In this document: positions 35,044-48,026 of the stretch, piece by piece
Layout: each line of letters opens with the position of its first letter
Position numbering within the stretch: position 1 is the stretch's first letter
NCBI GenBank assembly: GCA_002917075.1
Contig: NTMA01000129.1
Location: 35,746 to 99,745, forward strand
Direction of reading: 5' to 3'
Origin: Hawksworthiomyces lignivorus
Lineage: Eukaryota; Ascomycota; Sordariomycetes; Ophiostomatales; Ophiostomataceae
DNA length: 64,000 bases
Position numbers and translations under genes: made by a program
The notes under the pieces: model-generated
Told to the model about the DNA's origin: nothing
Seen by the model: the letters and a program-made list of their open reading frames with translations, nothing else
The model's database searches: none

Positions 35044-38000
35044 TATGGAAGGAGCTGAAGAGAGATTAGAGAGAGATACGGAAGGCGCAATCATACATAA
35101 TAGGTCGTAGTGGGCAGAGACCAAGTAATTACGAATTAAACGGATATTCCATATTTCCGTACAGAGCAAACCAGCAGACCACATACGTAGCAAGCGAGAG
35201 ATATTGGAGAGATAGACAAAGAAACAGATCTACATATCTACGTCTGCCTGTCAGCTCGGTGACGAGCGCTGAGAGGAGGCAGCAGCATAAGCAGCAGCTC
35301 CAGAGCTGCATCGACCACGGCGAGCGCTCATTTGTCCTTGTCGCGTGCTGTGCTGTAGCACTTGCCCCTGCGTTTGCAAGCGTGTTGCGTGTGCTGCGTG
35401 TGCTTGCGTGGGCTTGCGTGTGAGTGAGTGAGTGTGTGTGTGTGTGCAAGTGTGTGTGTGTGAGAAAATCTGCATGACTGCGTTGTTGAGTCGAATACAA
35501 CAGTACAACACAATCTGTGTGGTCCGTGGCACCTGGCTGCCGGGGACGACCTATGAGATGGCGAGGACCTGCCTGATCAGCCAGTCGAGGACCGCGGCAC
35601 GACCTGCCGTTTTGCAGGTACGTACATCCATTCTTCTTGGATGGAGCCCGAAGGATGTCTGAAAGCAGTTCGTACGTATGAAGGCGTGCATCGTGGGCAT
35701 GCATCGTGGGCATGCTGCGCTTGCAGTCCAACGAGAACAACAAAAACTCAGAAAATTGGGCATATGTGAAAAAGCCCTGGCTGGCAAAGAAGTGCACGAC
35801 CTGTCTGGTTTTTGCGCCAGACGAAACCTGCCTCCGGTGTACATACATGGATTGTACGAAAAGCATGTCTCCTCCCCAACCATTCGCCCCATCGTCCCAT
35901 CTCCGACCGCCCATCCTGAAGAGGACAAGCCAGCGGGTGCGCCAAGCAAAACAGCGTAGTCGTATGTACGTACATATTTTGAGTGTCTCGTAGTCTCTCG
36001 TACGAACCATCGCTCATCCGAAAGGGTTCAAGAAGCGGTCTCCACCCAAGCCTTTCCCTTCTCCACTCTTTCGTGGGAACTGCCAGGAGACGAATGCCTG
36101 TTTCGGCTGCGGCGACGGCTTTGCGGATGCCGCCAGCGCTGACAAGCACGCCAGCAGCATACTTTATTTTTCTTTGCATGCCAGAGGTCGACTTTTTCTC
36201 TGTCTATGGCGGTAAGCGTATGCAGCTCGACGAGCTTTTTTTTTTTGTTGAGAGCCTCTCTCTCTCTCTCTCTATTGGTGTCTCTCTCCTATTGTCGACC
36301 TCGGTCTACGGGAAAGGTAAAAGGACTGATTGTAAGCCTAAGATCCAGCCCATTGTACGCCCGCGCAGGTTGCACACGTAGACATCGCCCCTCGAGGCTG
36401 TGCCAGGTAGCTTTTCTTTGATAGTTTCTCTTCTTTGTTTCTCTCTCTCTTTTCCGTTTTTCCATTGTTCTTTTTTTGTTCTTTCTTGCCCATTTTGCCT
36501 ACCTCCGCCTTCCAGCCCGTTTTGCAAAGTACGGGACCGATCCAGAAAGGGCCAGACTCCACATCTGCTCGTCTCTCTTTTCTGGCTTATGCAACGTTCT
36601 GGGGTATAGGAGCAGAAACCTTACGCAAGAGAAACAAATGCGAGACGAACATAAGCGGAGAATAGGAAATATGTCACAGCGGAAGGGAAATTATTGTATG
36701 CACATGCACATGCACATGCTACAGCAAAGTAAAACCTGTCGTCGTGATTAGAAAAAAAAAAAAAAAAAAAAAAGAACACGTAGAAGAAGCAATAGAAGGA
36801 AAAAAAAAAACAGACGACATAGACAGACAGCCGCCCCGAGGCTGGTCCTCCTAGGAGAGAGCACGGAAAGCTAGGAAGTCTGCCGCGGCCAGGCAGCGGA
36901 AATCCTACCCCAGACCCAATAGTGCCGCCACCCTCCAACACACGCCGGCAGAGGCAAAGAGACTGAGAATCCTGCATGCACAACTGCCACACTACTTTCG
37001 GTGAGAGCCTTGCTTGCTGGTGGGATAAGGGCTGTGCCTGGGCAACTTGCAGCACGCCCAAAGTCATGACAAAACAAATAAAATAGTCAAATAAGATAAA
37101 ATAAAAGATAAAAAAAATTGCACTTTAGCTGTTTCCCTACTCTGCCTACCTTCCTTCGGGTAAAACGCATGCAAGAGGCAAGGCGCAGCCTGGCGACGGA
37201 GAACAATGCCGGGCCATTTTTCACGTGTTAAATCTGGCTTGCCGCAGCAGCCGTGCAGCGCGAACATCTATTCCAATTACAATCTTCAGTGCTTTTTTTA
37301 GCTGTTGTTCTTACTCACCTCACCTGTTATGCCGGATCGTCCTTGGCAAATATAGATGAAAAAGCAAAAGAGGAGTCGGCACGTATTTCCAATGCCAACT
37401 ACTCGAGAGGAAACATATGTAACACGTGGAGAGAGAGTGAGCAGGAAGACGGCATCGACTCTGCCCAAGAAACAGAGAACAACGAGGCCTCCATTTGACC
37501 CGCCGGAAACAGAAACACAGGCCTGTCTCTAAACAGAGGAAAATTTCAAAGCGAGAGGGAAGGGGAAAAGAAGCAACACCAGCCGGGCCGGGGCGGCATG
37601 TCGAGCTGTGTTTGAGCTTCTGCGAACGGGCCGCGTCTCTCTCACTTTCGGTCGAACCAGGAATTTTTCAAAGGTGGGTTATTGATAACAAATAAGAATC
37701 AAATATTTTTTTTTCTTTCCTTGCCGTATATTTGATTTCATTTTTTTTTCTCTTAAAAAAATTGCATGTGAGCGTCTACAATAGCATGTGCTGTGCACGA
37801 GAAGATATATCGGCAATCCCTCTCTCCTTGTCCAAGGTTGGCCGCTGGCCGGGGCGGGAACTTCAGACAAATAGCGCAGGCTGCGAGGCCACGGACGCCC
37901 GCGCTGCAGTGTGCACAGAGATAAGGAGCAAGAGAGGACAGCAGATCTCAAGAAAAAAAATAGATCCATGTCCCCAGCAGAGAGCTTCGACTTCCGTGCA

Positions 38001-38691
38001 CTCTGAGCACGGCCGTATGTGGCTTTCCTGCTTGTCAATTGGAGACGTATCAGACGAGCTCAGTTTCTCACGTCACTCCCTCTGCCATTCATTCGTTCTC
38101 ACATTGATCATCTTCGGTCCATAAAAGTTGGGCGAGACAAGGGGGGAAGGCTTTTTTGCTTCCCCTGCGAAATATGTAGATTGTGTTCTGCTGTACATGC
38201 TCTGTCTATCTCATGCCTGGAGGCTGCGATGCTCCAATAGCAGAGGAGATAAAAAAAAAAAATCAAAAACAAAAATGCCCAGCCAAGCAGAGATTGTACA
38301 GAACAGAATGAACTTTGAATAAAGATTAAAACAAGAACCGAGATGCTGTTTTTTTCGTTGTCTGCCAGTTGTCCCCCAATTCCCCATTTGGTAGCAGAAA
38401 ACAGAAGTAAAATCGAGAGAAATAAAAAGAAAAAAAAGGTTAAAGGTACAGAGCAGAGCAATGTATGTATAAGATCCAACAAAGGAAAAAAGAAAGAATA
38501 CGCGAAAAAATAGAGATGCCAAATGAGCACAATCAATCAGTCAAAAACAGAAAAAAGAACGCCGTGACAACTCCTCTCCCTCCACCCTTCTTCACTGGGC
38601 CCACCTTTTCTGTAATGTTGCTTTTTTTCCCACACCCTCTCACCACAACACAATAAGCTCCCCCAAGTCACGCTGCTACCTTCCCCAGAGA
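32530..38691. other. Long intergenic region between casein kinase and nup133
   Basis: Over 6 kb with no supported gene. The first ~900 bp (GA-rich on the + strand, so CT-rich for the kinase gene) is probably its leader and promoter. Further along are a TG microsatellite near 35425-35460, A runs of 28 (35011-35038) and about 22 (near 36751-36772), a 13-bp direct duplication near 35687-35713, and a TC run near 36257. Open frames are short, overlapping and low in complexity. An unrecognised spliced gene or non-coding RNA cannot be excluded. Confidence 0.5.
35011..35038. repeat. A28 homopolymer
   Basis: A run of 28 consecutive A on the + strand, intergenic. Could be the tail of an ancient retrotransposed copy, but no retroelement body or target-site duplication is evident next to it. 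Confidence 0.9.
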
Positions 38692-41600
38692 TCATACCTC
38701 TCCGCTGCCCCCTAGCAGCTTCCAGCGGAGTGCGGATGGCAGCGCCTCTGCTCCGGCGCCACCTTTGCCGCCGGCCGCCGTCAGCCGGTCGACCTCGGCC
38801 TGGACGGCCTTCTCGGCCCCCTCGACGGCGGCGCGGCACCAGTCGTCGAGCCGGCACGAGTCGACGTAGCGGCGCAGCAGGGCGTCCTCCTGGCGCAGGG
38901 CGTCGCGCAGTTTGTCGCGGAAGCCGTCGTCGAGGTTGCGGAAGCGGGCGGCAAACGAGCCCGAGGTGGACACGGAGGTGGCAGAAGCCGCCGCTGCTGC
39001 GCTCGCGCCGCCGTTGGCCGCTGCGCCGTTGCTCTTCTCCTTGGTCTCGCCGTTGCCCTCCTCTGCTTCTTCTTCTACCTCGCCGCTGTCCTCGTCCTCG
39101 GTGTACACCCCCAGTGCCTCTGACGGCTTGACCACCGTGTACGAGAGGGACGGGTCGAATTTTTCTGCGCAGGAGTTAGATCGTGAAAAGACCAAAAAAA
39201 AAAAAAATGATTGGGAAAAGAGAGAGAAAACTCACGCTGGATGGCCAGGGCGTACGCCGTCGTGTAGGGGGCGGTCAGGGCGAGGACGGAGGCGGTGGAC
39301 TCGTCGTCCTGCAGCTGGGTGTTGTTGATGCGGGCCCAGTCGTCGCGAATGAAGCAGCGGCGCCAGACGAGGCGCTGGGCCTGGCGGCGGGCGTCGCCCT
39401 CGAGGCCGGCGTCGGCCACGAGCAGCGCCAGGGCGAAGACGTCCTGCTCGACCAGCAGGGCGCTGTCGTCGACGCCGGCGTCAGGCTGCTGCGTTGACGA
39501 CGACGACGGCTGGCCGCGCGTGCGCATCAGCGTCAGCAGGTCGATGAGCGTGTGCGGGTCGAGGGCCTCGTGACGCAGCAGGCGGGCCAGGCCGTCCTCG
39601 AAGACGCGCAGCAGCGCTTTGGCGGCGGCGCTGGTCCCGCGCTTGTTCGTGTTGTACGCGGCTGTGATGCGCGACGCGTGGTGCTCCATGGCCAGCTGCA
39701 GCTCGGCCGCCTCGTCCACGGCCGTGGCGATGGACGGCAGCACCCAGCTGTACAGCAGGTCCTGGATCTTGATGATGCGCAGCTGCCGGTCGACTTTGTC
39801 GATCTCGCCTTCGCTGGCGATCGCCTTGGTGGGGGTCGGGGTGGAGGAGAGGCCAAGGGCGGCGGTGGTCGTCGTGTTTTCTGTCGCCGCCGGCGCCTGC
39901 TCGGCCAGCAGCGCCAGCTTGCCCAGGCTCAGCTCGATCTTCTTGTTCCAGACCTGGCGCTCGCGGTCCAGCCCCAGCGCCAGCAGCGTGCCAGCGGCGC
40001 TCTCGACGTCCTTTTCGCGCTCGACGTCGTTGATCCACGAGATCTTGGCCAGCTCGGGCTTGGCCCGCAGGAAGCGCGTCGCGTACCCGCCGGCGCTGTT
40101 CTTGCTCTCGCTGCCGCCGTCGCCGACGGGAAAGTCCAGCACGGCCTTGATGCCGTCGTCGCGCAGCAGGATCTCGTAGACGGCAAAGGCAAAGGGCTCG
40201 CCATACGTGGCAAACGACGCGGCGATGCGCTGCTCCTTGGCCAGCGCGGCGGCGCGCCTCTCGGCGGCGGCGCGCAGGCCGCCGCTGCCGCCCTCGGCTG
40301 CCGTGGCGGCGTCGCGCCGCAGCGTGCGCACCTCTTCGACCATGATCTCGGCCAGCGCGGTCAGGGCGCGGTGGCACGTGGCCACGGCGATGGCGGCGTC
40401 CCACAGGCCGTAGTTCTTGAGGCGGTAGACCTTTGCGTAGCGGTCCTCGTAGTAGGCCTTGTGGCAGCGCTCGCCAAAGGCGCGCTCGCTCTCGACGTCG
40501 CGCGTCTGGGTCCAGCGGTAGTGCTCCAGCAGGGCCAGCAGGTAGCGGTCGGTTAGGCCCGGCAGGGCATTGCGGATGGCCTCGATCAGGCCCGGGTCCG
40601 GGGCGGCGGCGGCCGTGGACGTGGGCGGGTAGAACTGGTCGAGCCAGTTGCCGCACAGGTCGACCAGGCGCTTGGCGTTGTTGGTGATAAAGTACGTGGA
40701 CGTCCACGGCTCGGGCAGGCCCTCGTAGCCGGTGACCAGGATGCCCGACTCCAGCTCCTCGCCGGCGAGCCCGTAGAAGGCGAGCCGGTCCTGGCGGTAC
40801 GAGGTGGCGCCGGCCAGGGCGCGGGCGTTGACCTCGACGCCCTCGTAGAGCAGGCGCGTGACGCCGCGGTCGTCCATGATGTGCTCCTTGTAGACGTACT
40901 TGATGACCTCGTAGGCCCAGGCGACGAAGAGGTCCATGCGCCAGACGTCGTTGACGAAGAAGTGGCGCACGTGGTCGACCTCGCCGGCGTCGCGGTTGGG
41001 CTTCTTCTTCTCGTCCTCGTGGATGTACTCGACGATCTCGGAGATGATAGTCTTGCGGTCGGCCGTCTTGCCGTCGGCGCGGTCGGTGAGGAACTGCTCG
41101 TGCAGCAGCCACATGCTGGTGGCGGTGAACATCTTCTCCGAGTCGGCCAGCAGCTGCCAGCGCGCGCGGCGCGGCAGGTTGACGCGCAGCGCGGTCAGGT
41201 GGGCCATGAGGCGGTCGAGGTAGCTCGCGCGCAGGCGCAGGTTGCTCTCGAGCGAGGCGGGCACGCTCGGGGTGAAGGCGGTCTTGGAGCTCAGGATGTC
41301 GCGGCTGAGCTCCATGGCGGCCTCGCTGACCTCGGCGTCGGGGAAGGGCGAGTCGCGCTTGCCCTCGAAGACGAGCGGGTTGTCGTCCTTGATGCCGTAG
41401 AAGACGGCCTGCTCCAGCTTGCTCTTGGCGGTGACCTCGGGCGGCTTCTCGCCGATGAAGCGCTCAATGTCGACGGTGGCCAGGCGCACCACGCCGACGC
41501 CGCGGACGATCAGGATGGCGGCCGGGTTCTTGGTCTTGTGCCGGTGCTGGCGCGGGCCAACGACGCCTGCGGCGGCGTCGGCCTCGGTGAGGATGCCCAG

Positions 41601-43376
41601 GGGCTCCTCGACGCCGGACCCGACGATCTCGGCGGTGCCGTCGCTGCGCAGGTCGATGATGTCCTCAAAGGTGGCGGGCAGGTGGCTAACCTCGCCCTGC
41701 AGCTGAGAATCGGGCGTCTCGGGGGGCTGGGCGAGCGACGCGATGACGGCGGCGCGGTCGAAGACGATGTAGGCGACGACGGCGGGCTTCGGCAGGTAGA
41801 CGCGCGGCCGCTGGTCGGCGGGCTGCTGCTGGCGGATGGGAGAGGGCAGAGAGGTGATGGGGCGGACCATGCCGACGCGGGTGTCGTGGGCGAGCAGGAG
41901 CTCGATGAGATAGTAGGGCTGGCGCTTCTTGCCGGGCAGAGACACGAGCACGAGCAGCTGGTGCACGGCGTCGCTGTCGGCTTCGATGGCGTTGCTCAGC
42001 CGCACCGTCTCGGTGTACTTGTGCTCGACGCCCTTGGGCACAAAGGTGAAGTCGACGACCTCCAGGGAGTCGGCTTCGGTGCCGCTGATGTGGAAATCGA
42101 ACTGCCGTATGGCGTGGGCGATGGTGCTGCGCGCGTCCGTCTCGAGGATGGCATCGTGGCTGCCGCCGCGGTGGACCTTCCAGGCGCTAAATTTGCCCGT
42201 GGAGGTTGCGGCGACGACGGAGCGCTCGCCGACCTTGAGATGCGGGCCGGCGCGCACGGCCACGACGTCCTCTCGGTGCGCCGAGTTCTTCAGGACGTGG
42301 CGGATGCTGCCAAAGAAGCCAGACGATGCCGGTCCGAGGCTGGCGGTGCGCAGAAACTGAACAGATATGGCCGGCCGGCCGTGGCCGTCACGGAGATTCA
42401 TAAATGCAAGACGGCCGGTGTTTGTCAGGAGAATGAAGCCGGCAGGCTCTGCGTTGGTGATGTCGACGATGTGCTCGCCAGACGACAGGCCGTGGATGAC
42501 GTCTTCGACGCCGTTGCGCTGCTGTCGCAAGAAGTCGAGGGTGGCGGCGCTCGAGATGGATTCCCAGTAGCTAATCTTGCCGGTTGTGGGCATGACCACG
42601 ACCAGGCCCGGCTCTTCGGATGAGGCGGGTGGCGCGACGAGGGCGCCGAGCGGCAGAGGATCGGAGATGTGTCTTGATGGGTAGGGTAGGGTGAATGTGA
42701 AGGTCTCGGGAGAGGGGCTGTTTGCCGTATACGGCCAGACGATGGCATGGGTGTGGGTGAGAGAGACGGCGTAGCCGCTGGCGGCGTAGACGGTGCCGTG
42801 TTGACGGCCTGCATCGGTTAGCTTTCCCTCACAAGTTCGTACTTTGCAACAGAGATGGAGGAATGCACTCACTGCCGGGATCGGTTCGTAGCCTGTCTGG
42901 CAGCGCGGGCAGCTTGCTGACGGTGTACGCGTTGTTGCTCGACTGTGGTCCCGTAACGTTAGTGACTATTCCCATCGATAGGAGAGCAGCAGAGAGAAAA
43001 ACTAAAAAAGAAAAAGAAGAGAATCGAAGGAGCTCACCAGAACAACACTGCCGTCGCCCTTGCTGATCCGCTCGCCAGCCTTAGACTTCTTGGAGCGGAC
43101 GCTGAGCTCCTTTCTTGGCGCGGGTGTCGGGGTGGACAGCTGCTGCTGGGGAATGTTTTCGATGCCGTCCCGTTTGCCGTTGAGCATGGCCACCTTGTCG
43201 GACTTGACCTGGAACATCTCGGGCGGCGCATCCGGGTTGACAAAGGTCTGCTCGGTCAAGGGCAGCCGCTGGCGCTTCGCTTTTGGCTGCTGGGCCAAGC
43301 TGTCGGTGGACACGGGTCGCTGCCGGCGGCGGCTCCGTGTGGCGGTTGCCGGACCTCCCTCGTGCGGTGAAAACAT
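38692..43376 (-). CDS. Nucleoporin Nup133
   Basis: Four exons: 43038-43376, 42873-42942, 39236-42808 and 38692-39164, with introns of 95, 64 and 71 nt, give about 1484 residues. Nup133 is the outermost member of the Y-shaped (Nup84/Nup107) scaffold of the nuclear pore. Features include a basic N-terminus (SRRRQRPV), an N-terminal beta-propeller (AIVWPYTANSP; GLVVVMPTTGKISYWESI; GFILLTNTGRLAFMNLRDGH; FLRTASLG.SSGFFGSIRHVL) and a long helical solenoid (GLYDAAIA-like YRLKNYGLWDAAIAVATCHR; FAFAVYEILLRDDGIKAVLD). The Gly/Ser-poor, Glu-rich segment near 39010-39090 lies close to the C-terminus. The start at 43376 has A at -3; an in-frame upstream Met exists at 43532 but would add an unconserved stretch. 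The stop is in a GAG|GTATGA context that could instead be a donor, so the last few residues are uncertain. Confidence 0.92.
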
Positions 43377-44611
43377 CGTTCGTCGAGACGGATCACCGTC
43401 GAGGTAGGCGTGTCGGGGAAGGGGGGGGGGGGGAAGGGGGAAGTCTGGATCCCGTAGATGCCGCCGTGATGGTTGCAGTCGGGATAGGATGTCTAGACTC
43501 GGCCGGATAGAACAGAGGAAACCATCGGACAAAGCGATAGGCAGCAGTTGCTAGACGGTTGATTCGATTGAGAGGAAAGCGATTTAGATTTCGCCGATGT
43601 AAAAAAGGGAAGGAACCAAGTGAATGGCCTGATGCTTTGAGATTCTCGCGATGCAATAAAAAAAAAGTTGATGAAATCGGTGAGAAATGACAACGGCGAC
43701 AACGATGACAACCGATGATGAGATGAGAATGCGACCGATGAAAGGAAAAGTGAGCACAGAGATGTCAAGAATGATGATGGATTAGCAAAAAAAAAAGGCA
43801 GACTTTGTTGAGCCAGATCCGCGATGGGCTAGCCAACAAAGGATGTTCGACGACGATTGGGCGTTGCTGCGTTTCTCGCTCCCTATGCGTCTCGTCGATT
43901 TTTTTTGGCGTTGATTTCTTTCTGGTTCTTTTACCGTCTCCCTCTCGTGTCTCTCTCTGTTGTCTCTCTACCTCTGGCCTCACTTTTTGGTCTCTTTTTT
44001 TTTTCTGCTTGGTCTGTTCTCCGTATTGGTTCTTTTCGTTGGACCCAGAATGCCCCTTTGGCAGGGGTTTATTTTCTCTATTTTTTTTTTATTGCTTATT
44101 ATTTTTCTTTCGGTATTTATTTTTTGTATTTATTTTTATGTTTCTCCTCCCCGTAATGCCGCCCTCTCATTGGTTCTTTCCCTAGTTCTGTTGAGCTCTG
44201 GGCTGCGCTGGCGTGGACAACTCACCTGCTTAGGACCCACTTAAAGGAACACCTGCAGGGCAACTGCGACCACTGAGAGCGCCAGACAGCAGTGAGAGCT
44301 ATTCCTTGTTCGTCCGCCCACGTGAGATTATCCCGTTCAAGAGAGGAAGGAGCAGATGGGGGGAGAATGGGGGTTAGCGAGGTTACGTAGTTAGGCTTCT
44401 GCCAATAAGGCCTGCAGAGAGATTGAGGCTGCTACGTGCGCAACGTCCACCCCAAAAGAGCAGCAATCGAGAGACATGACTAAGCAAGATTAACAGAGAC
44501 CTCGTCTGCTTCGTAAAGTGAATGAAGCCCAAGAGGAAACTTGACGAGATCTTTTTCGGACAAAAAAAGCAAGGTCTGGCTGAAGCACACGGGTACATAG
44601 TGAACATTGGG

Positions 44612-44665
44612 TGCATTGTGTGCATTGTGTGCATTGTGTGCATTGCGCGCATTGTATGCATTGTA
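44612..44665. repeat. Tandem 9-bp repeat (TGCATTGTG-like)
   Basis: Six consecutive 9-bp units: three perfect TGCATTGTG followed by TGCATTGCG, CGCATTGTA and TGCATTGTA. Because the unit is a multiple of three, it creates a Met-His-Thr-Met repeat in one minus-strand frame, which I do not regard as coding. Confidence 0.9.
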
Positions 44666-45246
44666 TGCTTGGTAACCCGCTCTCTGCGGGAGTGGTCGCC
44701 ATAACTGGAAGTTGAAGACCAGTCGCTGCCGTTCGTCAGAAATACGATCACCAGCCGCCGTGCCTCAGCGCCCTCGCTGCATATACGGCCTGCTTAATTC
44801 GCCTTATGCCATTCTTGCCGCGCTAAAAGCTTTCTGGATTCCTCAATTAATAGAGCCTTGATCTCTCCAAGTAGGGTGCTTTTTGCGGCACTTAGGTAGC
44901 GCACACAATGCGTCGTTCAAACAATAATGATAATAAAAAAAAACATCGTATAAGAACAATACCATCTATCAGGCAGGGGGAGTAAGATACCTGAATTCCT
45001 CTCGAGAAAGATTCAGCAAGAACCATTTAACGTAACAGACGCTGTACTCCTCTTGTGGAACACAGTCAAAAGTGACATCGGTGCCTGTAGTCCGTGCGTC
45101 TGATAAGCATCTGGGGACGTCTCCCGCGCACGGACCACTTTCAGGCAGTTATACTGCATCCTCGGCAGGCATATAACGTCGTCTCCTAACAACAAACTCT
45201 AGGTGAGTGTGCAGTGCCATGAGGAAAAGGAAGATATCGGAGAATC

Positions 45247-45624
45247 GTGCTGGATAGCTATTTCTGTCTGCAGAAAGCATCTTATCTTGAGTCAGCAGCT
45301 ATAAATTGTGCCAGACAGTCAACCAGCAGCGTTGTCTTTGTCGCCGTCGTCATCGCCGTCATCGCCATCGCTGTCGCGAGCGCGAGTCGCTGGCCCAAGA
45401 GTTGGAGAAGGGTGCTAGCGGCAAGACAGGCTAAGAAACCAATTAAACAAGTACTTTTGGCACGCCTTGCCGAATCCATTAGCGCAGACCTGGGGGAGCA
45501 TCTTGCCTATAATAAGACTGCCGCGGAGAGTGTGACATACGAGTATATTATTAGCTTGATCGAGACAAGAGAGCGGCTGTATTCCTGCCAATCGACCCCG
45601 TTTGATTCGCGAGAGCCTCCTTAA
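45247..45624 (+). CDS. Possible small single-pass membrane protein (unrecognised)
   Basis: An open frame of 125 codons. It contains one strongly hydrophobic segment (VVFVAVVIAVIAIAVASA) followed by a basic stretch and then a mixed helical tail (RLAESISADLGEHLAYNKTA). The amphipathic, non-repetitive tail is more protein-like than other frames nearby, but there is no known domain, the start context is ordinary, and no intron or neighbour supports it. It could be a fragment of an older gene. I do not assign a function. Confidence 0.25.
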   Translation: MLDSYFCLQKASYLESAAINCARQSTSSVVFVAVVIAVIAIAVASASRWPKSWRRVLAARQAKKPIKQVLLARLAESISADLGEHLAYNKTAAESVTYEYIISLIETRERLYSCQSTPFDSREPP

Positions 45625-46683
45625 GCCGAACCGTTGGACACGCTTGGATTAGAATAAGAAATATAAAATAAAATACAACCTTCTGAAACCCTGGCTCTTT
45701 GTTTAAATGCCGCAGATACCCCTTTGTCGTCTGCTGCACACCTCTCACCTAGGCAGCGCTAATGAAGAGCGGACGGTGTGACACCGAGCGCGCTGTCTTT
45801 GAATTTCCGCCATGTTCTAGCGCCTACGGGAGAGCCCCTATTGGGGCCCTTTGAGCAGCGGCCGACATTCTGATCTCGCTTTCGTCTACACCTTCCCAGC
45901 TCTTCCCATCCTTCATCACACGTCCGACTGGAGTCTATGAAACCGGGCGTTAATGCTGAAAGCCACTCGCATCTCTGCTTTCCATGAAAAGTCTGAGCTT
46001 TTCAAACCCTTCACGACGTACCAGCCTGCGCGAAGTACCTGCTGACCGACCCCTCTCAAATTACGCCCCATGTCTGGTTGGAGTTTGTGAATCCTGGGCG
46101 CTAACGTCGGACGTTAATCTTGTACTTGTCTTCTACGCTAAGTTGACGCCTCTGCCATTATGGCTACGTATGTTGACATATTTCGCCATGTTCCTGTCCT
46201 CGTATACATCTTCACGAGAAGCAGCCGCCGGGCCTCGAAGAGAAAGGCCAGGCGGCAAGCAGAATCAATGATAGCAGAACAACAGCAACAGTGGTGCCAG
46301 AACGAGCTGTCGATGTGAAGGATCCGAATACATGGACGAATGAACAATGAGCAGCGAAGGTAAACGCTAGGAAAGTCGAATTGTACCAGCCAGACGTGAC
46401 CCGGATCGTGTATATAAGACTGAGGTCTAGTCCCGAGGAAAAAAGGAGAACTCAGTTGTTGTCGCTTAGATGAGTACCACATTCACAGAAACCTGTTTCC
46501 ACGGACTCTTAAAAGCTGCAAGCTATTCTGTTCTCCTTATTTCTTATGATTATACAGTCTCCAGTTCTCTTAAAGCCCAAGCATATCCGAAAACCATTCA
46601 GCTTTGGACAAGATCGATACATCAGACATTATCTCAGCCTCTTACCGGCCTACGCTTGAGTACCGCTTGGGTCGATCAATACG

Positions 46684-48026
46684 ATGTCTGACATAGGCCC
46701 TCTGATCAGATTCGCCTTCGAGGCAAGCAATACGCTAGTTGAGACGATCGAGAGCATTCGCTTTCACCCTGTTTACGTGCAAAACCTGCTCAATGGTCTG
46801 CGTAGCCAAAAGGAACTTTTGAACTCTCTCAGCGATACGGTCGAGTCTATCACCGGCACGGATATCTCTGCACTCGAAGCTCTCTTGGGCCAGTGCAGAA
46901 TGACTTGTGAGGCGTTTGAACGAGCCGTCGTGGACTGCTCGTCGCGGTCTGCAGGAGGCCGAAGGAGCTTTCGAGACTGGGCCAAGTTGAGGTACATGGG
47001 CAAGGACATCAACGACTTTCAACAGCAGATCTCAAATTACAAGGCTATGCTTAGCATTGCTCTTAGCAACACAAACCTGTGAGCGTCTATGCCCTCAATG
47101 TTTTTTAAAGGAATGGCGTCTAATTTTTTGACCCTCGCTCTAGTCGCAAATCCTCTGCTACGGCCGAATCGATTGAACGCTGCAAAGAACTCGTGACGAC
47201 GACGGCGGAGGACCTCAAAGACCAACTTCGAATCATGGACGACAAATTGGAATTGATAATTGATCGGACTGTCACAGAATCTGACTCGGATTCCCAGGAA
47301 CTACGTCGTATTCGGGAGGAGCGGGAAATGATTGAAAAATGCATAGGAGTCTGCACCGATGTATCCAGCTACATTGACCAGGTTATGCTCCCGCCGCGAG
47401 GGAGCAGCCACAGCAGAAGCAGCAGTTTAACTAGACGAGGCGATCGTGAGGGAATACCCGAGCGAATGACCAACGACGGACTGCAGCAGTGCAAGAATGT
47501 CCTTCGCACCAAGATGGCAGAGCTGGCACAGCTGGAAGACCGCAGGCAGGAAGTGGTCGACCGGCTGGTTGAAAAATCAAAGGTTGCAGCAACCTCTGCG
47601 GCTGATAGAGCGGAGCTCTCGCTCTTGGAAGGGGAAATGCGCGCCACCCGCGAGTTTATTCGCTTCTGCTCCGATATGGAGAGCAATGTGCAGACGCAAA
47701 TCAGCGTCATCGACAACTACGGGACCGGCGACAACATCGTAATCGCGGTTTCGACCGATGGACAATTCGTCAACATCACAAACCGAGGAATGGGCACCAG
47801 AAACAGGATGCTGGCAGGTCATGTCAGTGATGCTTCCGTCCAGCAGGTCTCGCGAGACTTCTCAGCCCCCAGCATTCGGAATTCCGGACGCGAGACCCTG
47901 TACTCGGACGCCAGTCCAATTCCTGTTTCTGGAAATCACTTGGACTCGGCTGAGTTTGCCGAGGACATTGTTGAGTCGTCTACGACGACTACAGAGAGTG
48001 GCGAATGCACACCTTCCAAGCACTGA
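46684..48026 (+). CDS. Fungal_N / HeLo-like N-terminal domain protein
   Basis: Exon 1 46684-47078, a 65-nt intron (donor GTGAGC, acceptor CTAG) and exon 2 47144-48026 give 425 residues. The N-terminus (SDIGPLIRFAFEASNTLVE), a cysteine-containing helix (GQCRMTCEAFERAVVDC), RRSFRDWAKLRYMGKDIND and YKAMLSIALSNTNLRK match the helical domain found at the start of many fungal NLR-like and signalling proteins (Fungal_N, PF17111, related to HeLo-like domains). A central coiled-coil-like helix follows, then a conserved block (VSTDGQFVNITNRGMGTRNR; GHVSDASVQQVSRDF). There is no NACHT, ankyrin or WD repeat region, so this is a stand-alone member. HeLo-type domains can be membrane-active in heterokaryon incompatibility, but many Fungal_N proteins have unknown roles. 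It lies tail to tail with the glycine-zipper gene. Confidence 0.75.

Larger units (their letters stand above)
43377..46683. other. Intergenic region, start of accessory-looking interval
   Basis: 3.3 kb without a well-supported gene. The stretch 43900-44180 is very T-rich on the + strand. A tandem repeat lies at 44612-44665, and one possible small membrane-protein frame at 45247-45624. The rest shows nothing recognisable. Confidence 0.5.

Noticed and set aside
35129..36010. A 293-codon minus-strand frame
   Set aside because: It crosses a TG microsatellite encoding a Thr-His-Thr repeat and has no recognisable domain.
39481..42623. Long frames (543 and 580 codons) in other frames of nup133
   Set aside because: Neither has a recognisable motif, while the minus-strand frame carries the full Nup133 pattern.
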